NCBI GenBank assembly: GCA_029256645.1
Contig: JAQSXM010000092.1
Span: 1-9,820, forward strand
Reading direction: 5' to 3'
Source of the DNA: Sporomusa sp.
GTDB lineage: Bacteria > Bacillota_C > Negativicutes > Sporomusales > Sporomusaceae
Length of the DNA: 9,820 bases
The notes under the pieces were generated by a model, which made no database searches, had not been told where the DNA came from, and was given only the letters and a program-made list of their open reading frames with translations. Position numbers and translations under genes: made by a program. Numbering within the stretch: the stretch's first letter is position 1; every line of letters begins with the position of its first letter. Shown here in pieces: positions 1 through 4,897 of this stretch.

Positions 1-70
1 TAATATCTTCAAACAGGGTTTGATATACAAGATCTGCTTTAGTGGAGAATTGCTTTACTATTCTTAACAC
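1..70 (-). CDS. GntR-family transcriptional regulator, N-terminal fragment (runs off window)
   Basis: Only the first 23 codons are inside the window. Reading from a GTG at 70-68, the product begins MLRIVKQFSTKADLVYQTLF and continues EDI. The stretch STKADLVYQTLFEDI is the typical opening helix of a GntR/FadR-type winged helix-turn-helix domain, where it precedes a 'sGkLkPGerL' turn. An AGAGG ribosome binding site lies at 78-82, seven bases before the GTG, which supports this start. The gene follows the synthase-like gene on the same strand with a 58-bp gap and no U-tract terminator between them, so the two may be cotranscribed. Such regulators usually control neighbouring catabolic genes, but the ligand-binding domain is outside the window and the subfamily cannot be set. 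The call rests on a short peptide. Confidence 0.6.
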   Translation of the reverse strand, partial: MLRIVKQFSTKADLVYQTLFEDI

Positions 71-128
71 AAAATCGCCTCTTTTTTGTCTATATTAGCA
101 TTTGGCTCCAGTCACAAGCCGGCTAGAA

Positions 129-1334
129 TCAGCCGCAGGATTCCACAATAATTTTAAACTCGTCCAATGTTAGCAGGCCCCGTTTTTCCGTACCCTTAGC
201 TTTGACCTGAGTTAGTATCTCTGTAACAGCTGCGTCAGGAACTTGAATGTTTAACTGATCGAGGTAATATTCCACAGAAGCTTTCCCACTCTTTTTACCA
301 AGGACAATATCGCCTTCCCGGCCGAAATACCGTGGGTCGGTAGCAAACATGGCTAATGGCTCCTTGATGACTAAATCCACACCAATCCCCGATTCCCGTG
401 TGTAATTCCGGCTGCCGGCAATAGGCTTGTTGGCGGCAAGCGGGACTCCGGCAATCTTTTCGACCAATTGACAAAGCCCCATAAGCTTATCCAGTTTATA
501 GTCATTGCCGGTACCCATGAGTATTTTCAAAGCAACTATCAATTCTTCCGCAGCGGCGTTGCCGGTCCTTTCACCTAACCCGTTGACACAGGAATGAATA
601 ACCTCCGCCCCGGCTGCAACGCCTGCCAGCTCTGTGGCCACAGCCATACCGAAATCGTTGTGGGTATGGACTTCCACAGGGATACCCCCGGTTAGCCGCT
701 TCATCTTCCTAACCAAATATTGAATAGTCTGGGGAAGGGCACACCCCATAGTGTCCACCACCCCAACTGAATTCGGGGGGGAATTTTCCATAATCCCGGT
801 CATAAGCTGAGTCAGGTCTTCTGCCCGGGCCCGGGTGGTGTCATAGGGGAAATAGACCACATAAAGTCCCTGGCTTCTAGCATAGTTGATGCAATCCGCA
901 CTCTTTTCCAGGACAGTTTCCCAAGTCCATTTGAATTGATACTTCAGCTTCGGATAGCCAATGGGTACTTCGATAACGACGCCATGGGCTCCACATTCCA
1001 CAGCCTTATTAATGTCTTCTCTCATGGCCCGGGCAAAGGTAAATATCTTTGCCTTGAGATTCCGCTTAGAGATGGCCTTGATAGCATCATAATCCGACTG
1101 GGAAACCGCCGGCATGCCGGCTTCGATCCGTTCTATTCCAACTTCATCCAATTTTTCAGCAATCCGGATTTTGTCATCAACTGTGAAAACTACGCCGGGC
1201 GTCTGTTCACCATCGCGCAAAGTTGCATCATGGATTTCCACTTTTGCCGCTATTTGTAAGGTGTCAATAACGGCAGGATCATCATTGTAGGGGCTAGCCC
1301 ACCAGGAATTTTCCTTGTAGTGATTGTTTTTCAT
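129..1334 (-). CDS. Homocitrate/2-isopropylmalate synthase-like acyltransferase (DRE-TIM metallolyase family)
   Basis: This 401-residue cytosolic enzyme belongs to the family that condenses acetyl-CoA with a 2-oxo acid (LeuA, NifV, CimA, homocitrate synthase). Visible family motifs are RDGEQ at residues 40-44, which includes the metal-binding Asp and catalytic Arg, DTMG at 194-197, HTHND at 223-227, which includes the metal-binding His pair, and NGLGERTGN at 251-259. The length fits the short homocitrate/citramalate type without the LeuA regulatory domain. The middle strands are unusual: EVPIGYPKLKY around 122-132 and YFPYDTTRA around 161-169 replace the usual Ser/His-rich and SPEDasR-like segments, so the substrate may differ. 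There is an N-terminal extension of about 30 residues with a WW pair. A GGAGGG site lies six bases before the ATG. No nif or leucine genes are nearby, so nifV or leuA cannot be assigned. The family is sure, the substrate unknown. Confidence 0.85.
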   Translation of the reverse strand: MKNNHYKENSWWASPYNDDPAVIDTLQIAAKVEIHDATLRDGEQTPGVVFTVDDKIRIAEKLDEVGIERIEAGMPAVSQSDYDAIKAISKRNLKAKIFTFARAMREDINKAVECGAHGVVIEVPIGYPKLKYQFKWTWETVLEKSADCINYARSQGLYVVYFPYDTTRARAEDLTQLMTGIMENSPPNSVGVVDTMGCALPQTIQYLVRKMKRLTGGIPVEVHTHNDFGMAVATELAGVAAGAEVIHSCVNGLGERTGNAAAEELIVALKILMGTGNDYKLDKLMGLCQLVEKIAGVPLAANKPIAGSRNYTRESGIGVDLVIKEPLAMFATDPRYFGREGDIVLGKKSGKASVEYYLDQLNIQVPDAAVTEILTQVKAKGTEKRGLLTLDEFKIIVESCG

Positions 1335-1551
1335 ACTGGACCCTCCATTTATTCTGTAAGATTAAATAGCTTTGATAGTAACTTTTTGTTAACCTCGATA
1401 GCTAATGGTATAAGCCCCGTTGACTGAGGCTAACTGATTATCCCCGGTCACTTCTATGAACGATACAAATGCCTCCTCCTATACTGCTATAAAAACACCT
1501 GGCAACACTTAATTTTACCTGCCAGAAGCTAAATGCAATATAATATATGAT
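1335..1551 (-). other. Long 5' leader of the synthase-like gene
   Basis: This gene-free stretch lies between the predicted transcription start near 1551 and the synthase ATG. I recognise no known riboswitch class. Three things can be seen on the minus strand. A 6-bp hairpin at 1499-1525 is followed by a U-rich run. A very strong AGGAGGAGG sequence at 1472-1480 has no normal gene behind it. A hairpin with arms AGCCTC and GGGGCT, counting one G-U pair, sits further downstream. A 20-codon frame can be read from a GTG at 1451 to a TAA at 1389, but it lacks a well-spaced ribosome binding site. The leader is longer than a simple promoter needs, which suggests but does not prove regulation by attenuation. 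Confidence 0.4.
1491..1525 (-). terminator. Possible attenuator hairpin in the leader
   Basis: On the minus strand CTGGCA (1525-1520) pairs with TGCCAG (1504-1499) across a 15-nt loop. It is followed by GTGTTTTTAT, the shape of a weak intrinsic terminator. It lies about 25-50 nt after the predicted start site, where a transcription attenuator would act. The stem is short and no clear competing antiterminator was found. Confidence 0.3.
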
Positions 1552-1554
1552 GTG

Positions 1555-1614
1555 AATATTATAATAATATATAATATATTTTGCAAGTAAAATATTATAT
1601 ATTATTATAATATT
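1555..1614. repeat. 60-bp AT-only palindrome with 23-bp perfect arms
   Basis: The arms 1555-1577 and 1592-1614 are exact reverse complements and contain no G or C. The 14-nt centre holds TTGCAA, itself palindromic. Partial pairing continues into the centre (TTT against AAA). As DNA this could extrude a cruciform, and as RNA it would form a long A-U hairpin. It lies about 220 bp upstream of the synthase gene and overlaps a predicted promoter. It could be an operator, a small transposable remnant, or a supercoiling-sensitive promoter element. Confidence 0.85.
1558..1586 (-). promoter_or_regulatory. Predicted sigma-A promoter for the synthase-like gene
   Basis: On the minus strand a -35 box TTGCAA (1586-1581) is followed by a 17-bp spacer and a perfect -10 box TATAAT (1563-1558), giving a start near 1551. 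Both boxes lie inside the AT palindrome. A second candidate lies just upstream: TTGACA (1640-1635), 16 bp, then TAAAAA (1618-1613). Transcripts from that one would carry the palindrome as a hairpin. AT-rich DNA produces TATAAT by chance, so the call relies on the spacing and position. Confidence 0.5.
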
Positions 1615-1719
1615 TTTATTATTTCAGCTACTAGTGTCAAGCTATCGCCCATTATTAGATAACATTCCTTTGACGACTGCCTGCTAACTATCAACAATGG
1701 CATAATACCGGTCAGGGCA

Positions 1720-1754
1720 AAAAATAAGGCCAAACAGTTTATTTACTGTCTGGC
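1720..1754 (-). terminator. Intrinsic terminator, minus strand
   Basis: On the minus strand GCCAGACAGT (1754-1745) pairs with ACTGTTTGGC (1738-1729) across a 6-nt AAATAA loop. This gives ten pairs including one G-U, and it is followed by CTTATTTTTTG. The same hairpin read on the plus strand has an A-C mismatch and no U-tract, so it points leftward. It sits directly beyond the left end of the degenerate transposable element and would stop transcripts coming out of it before the synthase promoter. Confidence 0.6.
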
Positions 1755-1767
1755 AGAGAGTCACGGA

Positions 1768-2167
1768 GAGTCACGGGACGGTTCTCCGACTCATTTATTT
1801 TTTTGCACAATATTTCTATCTATCCCTAATAAATTTGCGACATATTGATAAGGTGGAATCACTTTTAATTTTACTGGTAAGGTGTCTACGCAGATTGATA
1901 TTTGCCTTGCTTTTTAATTCTTCAAGAAAAGATATTATATTTGACTAAATAACCCGCTATAAAATGCCCGGCTTATGTTTCATTTTGAATTAGTTTTTTC
2001 TATTTCCTCAGTTGCTGGTAATTCTATGAATTGTTCATCGCCTTGGGCATTTGATACTCTATAAAGAGCTGAATTGCTCTTTCTCGTTCATCTGAAAATT
2101 GTTTAAGTATTAGAAATTTTTCAACTATCCCGCTCTAAAAATGAGTCAAGGAACCGTCCCCTGACTC
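1768..2167 (-). mobile_element. Degenerate RAYT-type (IS200/IS605-like Y1 transposase) element with inverted ends
   Basis: The two 25-bp ends, 1768-1792 and 2143-2167, are inverted copies matching at 21 of 25 positions, with a shared GGGACGGTTC core. Each end is also bounded by GAGTC and GACTC, so it can fold on itself. Ends with this 'GAGTCA..GGGACGGTTC..GACTC' look are common around REP-associated tyrosine transposases in Firmicutes and other phyla. The 350 bp between them carries fragments resembling the C-terminal part of such a transposase. No catalytic HUH or Tyr region remains, so the element cannot move by itself. The end structure is seen directly; the family name is inferred from experience. 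Confidence 0.6.
1791..2128 (-). pseudogene. Transposase remnant (C-terminal part, frameshifted)
   Basis: Three minus-strand fragments read like the tail of a REP-associated tyrosine transposase. The first, 2128-2045, encodes 28 residues including FSDERERAIQLFIEY, like the usual 'fseDrekAieLFieymn' segment. The second, 2045-1980, is shifted by one base and continues GDEQFIELPATEEIE, an acidic stretch typical after that motif. The third, 1913-1791, ends with YQYVANLLGIDRNIVQK, which resembles the helix-turn-helix 'IRQIarLtGinRgiV' at the C-terminus. Its TGA stop (1793-1791) lies in the terminal repeat. A TAA at 1916-1914 and frame changes separate the pieces, and the N-terminal catalytic part is absent. 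Confidence 0.5.
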
Positions 2168-2184
2168 CTCTATTCTTTACAAAA

Positions 2185-2212
2185 CTAAAAATATTTTATA
2201 TGATATTTTTAG
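2185..2212. repeat. AT-rich hairpin upstream of the thioesterase gene
   Basis: CTAAAAATAT (2185-2194) and ATATTTTTAG (2203-2212) are exact inverted copies around an 8-nt loop. Beyond them, AAA and TTT can pair across a one-base bulge. It has no GC clamp, so terminator activity is doubtful. It lies between the dead transposable element and the thioesterase promoter region. Confidence 0.5.
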
Positions 2213-2270
2213 CTTTGCAGGAAATTATAACAATATGCAATGTAAAGTATTTTTATTGCCAGGTGATATG

Positions 2271-2299
2271 TTGGCGTCGGTTAACCTGCGGGGTACTAT
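2271..2299 (+). promoter_or_regulatory. Candidate promoter of the thioesterase gene
   Basis: TTGGCG (2271-2276) and TACTAT (2294-2299) are separated by 17 bp and would start transcription near 2306, about 18 bases before the ATG. Each box matches consensus at only four of six positions. The spacer contains the palindrome GGTTAACC (2279-2286), which could be a small operator. Confidence 0.35.
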
Positions 2300-2323
2300 T
2301 GCCACAAACTAAGGAGGATTCAG

Positions 2324-2722
2324 ATGGAGTTTAATCTACAGGTAGGCATGAAAGCCGAAAGAGCAGAACAGGTAACTACCGAAAATACTGCAATCAAATA
2401 TGGCAGCGGCGGGGTAGCCGTATACGCGACTCCGGCTATGGTTGGACTTATGGAGGGAACCTGCCTGGCCGCAGTTGACCCTCACCTGCCATCAGGCATG
2501 GCTACGGTGGGGATTGATCTGAATATCAAACACCTGGCCGCCACTCCGGTTGGCATGACCGTCCGGGCTACAGCCGAACTGACGGGAATAGCCGGCAAAA
2601 AACTGACTTTCACCATTGAAGCCTTTGATGATCAGGAAAAAATAGGGCAAGGCACGCACGAACGCTACATCATTGACCTCGATAAGTTCCTCAAAAAGGC
2701 CGAAAGCAAAAAAAATTCTTAA
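2324..2722 (+). CDS. Hotdog-fold thioesterase, FlK (fluoroacetyl-CoA thioesterase-like) family
   Basis: This is a 132-residue single-domain hotdog protein expected to hydrolyse an acyl-CoA thioester in the cytosol as a dimer. It aligns by eye with Streptomyces cattleya FlK across its length. ATPAMVGLMEGTC (residues 35-47) carries the Thr36 and Glu44 equivalents of FlK Thr42 and Glu50, HLAATPVG (70-77) carries the His70 equivalent of His76, and GTHER (110-114) carries the conserved Arg. The FlK lid phenylalanines that select for the fluorine are not present (the segment before ATP is GSGGVAVY), so a fluoroacetyl-CoA role is not implied. An AAGGAGG site six bases before the ATG fixes the start. 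The C-terminus is lysine-rich. The gene stands alone on the plus strand and converges with the transporter operon on a shared hairpin. The substrate is unknown. Confidence 0.8.
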   Translation: MEFNLQVGMKAERAEQVTTENTAIKYGSGGVAVYATPAMVGLMEGTCLAAVDPHLPSGMATVGIDLNIKHLAATPVGMTVRATAELTGIAGKKLTFTIEAFDDQEKIGQGTHERYIIDLDKFLKKAESKKNS

Positions 2723-2783
2723 AAAAAATAACAGAGCCCCTGAGCGTGTAACTTTTTTGCAAGTACATGATCAGGGGCTCTGT
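2723..2783 (-). terminator. Strong terminator of the betaine transporter operon, shared by convergent genes
   Basis: A 13-bp perfect stem, ACAGAGCCCCTGA (2731-2743) with TCAGGGGCTCTGT (2771-2783), encloses a loop that pairs again (ACTT with AAGT, TGT with ACA). On the minus strand the hairpin is followed by TTATTTTTTTT, a classic intrinsic terminator for the operon whose last gene ends at 2826. On the plus strand it starts nine bases after the thioesterase stop but lacks a U-tract, so it ends that transcript less efficiently. Confidence 0.85.
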
Positions 2784-2825
2784 CTATATCCAGCAAGCTG
2801 CTTTTTTCATCACTGGCTACTGCAT

Positions 2826-3560
2826 TTACACGACCAGCGAAGAAAGCACGGCCGCTTTGGTCACAATACCAACAAGCTGCGCCTGCTCATTGACAACAGC
2901 GATCGGGTATTTAGCCTCTGCCGCAACCGGCATCAGTTCCTGCAGCGATACCTCCGGTGTTGTCAGCGGGATATCCCGGATAACAGCCTCGTCAATGGTA
3001 AGTTCGCCACTGCGGACCCTCATGGCGTTGTCAAGTGTCAGCAACCCGGCAAGCCGCATATTCTCATCGACCATATAGACACTGGAAACACCGCTTGAGC
3101 GCATCTGCTGCATGGCCACATGCCAGCCGTCACCTTCTTTGATGATGGCGGAGGGAGCAGTCATCACATGTTTGGCAGATAAGATTCTAGTCCGGTCAAT
3201 ATCTTTAATTAGGTTTTCGACATATTCATCAGCCGGCTTCTCGAGCAGTTCCTCCGGTGTACCAACCTGTATTAACCGGCCATCTTTCATGATGGCCACG
3301 CGATTGCCGATCTTAAAGGCTTCATTAATATCGTGGGTGATAAAGACAATCGTCTTACGCACCTTTTTCTGGATACTGAGCAGTTCAAACTGCATATCTC
3401 TGCGGATAATGGGATCAAGTGCTGAAAAGGGTTCATCCATCAGTAATATATCCGGATCATTGGCCAGGGCCCGCGCCAGGCCAACCCGCTGCCGCATGCC
3501 CCCGCTTAATGCATTTATCGGGTGATGCTCCCAGCCGGATAAACCAACAAGCTCGATCAT
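2826..3560 (-). CDS. OpuAA/ProV-type ATPase, C-terminal half with tandem CBS domains
   Basis: If translated separately from the ATG at 3560, this half has 244 residues. It begins with the ABC signature LSGGMRQR (18-25), then Walker B ILLMDEP (38-44), the D-loop SALD (46-49) and the switch His76 in FITHD. From about residue 130 two CBS domains follow, one with HVMTAPSAIIKEG and the other with VIRDIPLTTPEVS. CBS pairs in OpuA ATPases sense ionic strength and, in Lactococcus OpuA, bind c-di-AMP. The ORF ends with LSSLVV and a TAA, upstream of the strong operon terminator. No ribosome binding site is obvious at this ATG, so independent translation is doubtful unless ribosomes reinitiate after the nearby stop. 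Confidence 0.5.
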   Translation of the reverse strand: MIELVGLSGWEHHPINALSGGMRQRVGLARALANDPDILLMDEPFSALDPIIRRDMQFELLSIQKKVRKTIVFITHDINEAFKIGNRVAIMKDGRLIQVGTPEELLEKPADEYVENLIKDIDRTRILSAKHVMTAPSAIIKEGDGWHVAMQQMRSSGVSSVYMVDENMRLAGLLTLDNAMRVRSGELTIDEAVIRDIPLTTPEVSLQELMPVAAEAKYPIAVVNEQAQLVGIVTKAAVLSSLVV

Positions 3561-3569
3561 CGCTAAGGC

Positions 3570-4001
3570 TTATTGCTCACGGTCTGCTAACGGCATATTT
3601 TTCACTTCCAGGCCGTAAGCCACGTTTCCCAATACGTTGCGGTGACTCATAAGGCCAAAATTCTGAAATACCATAGCAATATTATTACGCCGGTACTCCA
3701 TTAGCTGCTGTTTAGAATATTGGGTAACAGTAGCGTCCTTAAAAAATATATCGCCGGCTGTAGGCTGATGCAGCAGGTTCAGACACCGGACAAGTGTGGA
3801 TTTCCCACTTCCTGATAGCCCGATGATGACAAAGACTTCTCCGGCCGCAATCGACAGATTGACATCAAAAATCCCCACCGTTACGCCGGTAACCTTTTGT
3901 ATTTCGACTTTACCGGCGCCTGCCTGCAGCTTTTTAAGAGCGGCTGACGTGTTTGCCCCGAATAACATGCTTAGATGTTGTACTCTTAAAATCTCTTTCA
4001 C
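3570..4001 (-). CDS. OpuAA/ProV-type ATPase, N-terminal half
   Basis: This 143-residue fragment holds the first part of an ABC nucleotide-binding domain of the glycine betaine/carnitine/choline importer class. Walker A is GLSGSGKST at residues 61-69. The Q-loop is MVFQNFGLMSHRNVLGN at 110-126, in the style of the family's 'MVFQxFaLlPHRtVl'. About 50 residues precede the core and include the lysine-rich linker seen in OpuAA. It ends at the in-frame TAA. Alone it could bind nucleotide only incompletely, because the signature motif, Walker B and switch histidine are in the next fragment. Confidence 0.6.
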   Translation of the reverse strand: MKEILRVQHLSMLFGANTSAALKKLQAGAGKVEIQKVTGVTVGIFDVNLSIAAGEVFVIIGLSGSGKSTLVRCLNLLHQPTAGDIFFKDATVTQYSKQQLMEYRRNNIAMVFQNFGLMSHRNVLGNVAYGLEVKNMPLADREQ

Positions 4002-4016
4002 GCGGCGCTCTCCTCC

Positions 4017-4877
4017 TTATTGCTTTTTGGCAACCGAAAACCCTTGGGTCAGGCGGTCAATAATGATTGCCACAATGACAATTGCAACCCCGGATGTGAA
4101 GCCGCGTCCAATTTCTAAGCGGTTAATCCCGATGAGAACCTCCATGCCTAAACCCTTTGCTCCAATCATGGCACAAGTGACGACCATGGCGACCGCCATC
4201 ATAATCGTCTGATTCACGCCTGCCATGATGGTTGGCAGCGCCTGTGGTATCTGCACCTTAATCAGCGTCTGACCCCAAGTCGAACCGAACGAGCGGGCTG
4301 CCTCAACGACTTCAGCGTCCACCTGTCTAATAGCATGGCTGGTGAGGCGTATCACCGGCGGTACTGCATAAATTGTTGTTGCAATCACTGCCGGCACCTG
4401 TCCTAAGCCAAAAAACATTACTGCCGGTATTAAGTACACAAATGTCGGCATGGTCTGCATAGCGTCAAGTATCGGCCTGGATGCCTGATTGGCTTTATCG
4501 CTGCCTGATACAAGGACCCCTATGGGGAAACCAATACACAGTGATATCAGGACAGAGGCGATGACGAGCGAAATAGTTTCCAGCATGAGCTGCCACAATC
4601 CCATAAAGCCAATACTCAAAATCAAACAGCTAAACACTACGCCCCGGACCGGTCTGCCATTTGTTTTCCAGCCCCACACCCCAACCCCGATGACGATCAG
4701 CCACCAGGGGATGAACTCGACCACATATTGAATACTTTGGGTAAAGCCTAAGAGCAAGCTCTTGATTATATCAAATACAACACCGTAGTTTTTACTCAAA
4801 TAAAGAATAGCCTGATTAATGGGAGTACCGATATCAATATGTAATACTTCTGGAAATGTCGTAAACCAGTTTTCCAT
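4017..4877 (-). CDS. Glycine betaine-type ABC transporter permease (OpuAB/ProW family)
   Basis: This 286-residue integral membrane protein carries the substrate across the cytoplasmic membrane. Several hydrophobic stretches are visible, including WWLIVIGVGVWGW near residues 58-70, ISLVIASVLISLCIGFPIGV near 102-121, and a C-terminal GVAIVIVAIIID. The cytoplasmic coupling motif that docks on the ATPase is clear: EVVEAARSFGSTWGQTLIKV followed by QIPQALPTIMAGV, the EAA loop of importers. The length is close to OpuAB of Bacillus subtilis. It lies 20 bases after the binding-protein stop and 15 before the ATPase start, so the three genes form one operon. The frame is intact, unlike that of the ATPase, which fits recent damage or a sequence error in the latter. 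The substrate is inferred from the family. Confidence 0.88.
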   Translation of the reverse strand: MENWFTTFPEVLHIDIGTPINQAILYLSKNYGVVFDIIKSLLLGFTQSIQYVVEFIPWWLIVIGVGVWGWKTNGRPVRGVVFSCLILSIGFMGLWQLMLETISLVIASVLISLCIGFPIGVLVSGSDKANQASRPILDAMQTMPTFVYLIPAVMFFGLGQVPAVIATTIYAVPPVIRLTSHAIRQVDAEVVEAARSFGSTWGQTLIKVQIPQALPTIMAGVNQTIMMAVAMVVTCAMIGAKGLGMEVLIGINRLEIGRGFTSGVAIVIVAIIIDRLTQGFSVAKKQ

Positions 4878-4897
4878 TTTTCCCTCCCATCCACCAA

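Larger units (their letters stand above)
2826..4001 (-). pseudogene. Betaine ABC transporter ATP-binding subunit (OpuAA/ProV type), interrupted by an in-frame stop
   Basis: The two halves of one ABC ATPase lie in the same frame, separated by a TAA at 3572-3570. The join reads ADREQ-stop-ALAMIELVGL, and an intact family member would have an ordinary residue at the stop. With that codon read through, the product would be 391 residues, close to the usual 400-420 of OpuAA and ProV. No base is gained or lost, so a single substitution (for example CAA, AAA or GAA to TAA) explains it. Neither half has a full nucleotide-binding site: Walker A lies before the stop, while the signature motif and Walker B lie after it. 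The ATG 12 bases past the stop has no evident ribosome binding site. Either the gene is recently dead, or this is a sequence error, or both halves are made and assemble. The start at 4001 follows a GGAGG at 4009-4013, a close fit, and is 15 bases after the permease stop. Confidence 0.75.

Noticed and set aside
119..139. Short hairpin CGGCT/AGCCG around the synthase stop codon as a terminator
   Set aside because: The stem is 5 bp, overlaps the coding end, and has no U-tract after it on the minus strand.
936..1259. Plus-strand open frame of 107 codons inside the synthase gene
   Set aside because: It lies wholly antisense to a well-supported enzyme gene, has no recognisable domain, and shows no good ribosome binding site.
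1555..1614. AT palindrome as a bidirectional intrinsic terminator
   Set aside because: The stem has no G-C pair and no gene ends beside it; its overlap with a well-spaced promoter is a better explanation.
1335..2323. CRISPR array, tRNA or rRNA in the long spacer
   Set aside because: No regularly spaced direct repeats, no cloverleaf with a T-loop GTTCRA signature, and no rRNA-like conserved stretches were seen.
2673..3098. Plus-strand open frames running from the thioesterase 3' end across the terminator into the ATPase gene
   Set aside because: They cross a strong terminator hairpin and are antisense to clear CBS-domain coding sequence; the peptides are low in plausibility.
3547..3575. The ATPase interruption as a programmed frameshift or recoded selenocysteine/pyrrolysine
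   Set aside because: The two halves are in the same frame, so no frameshift is needed, and the stop is TAA rather than TGA or TAG.
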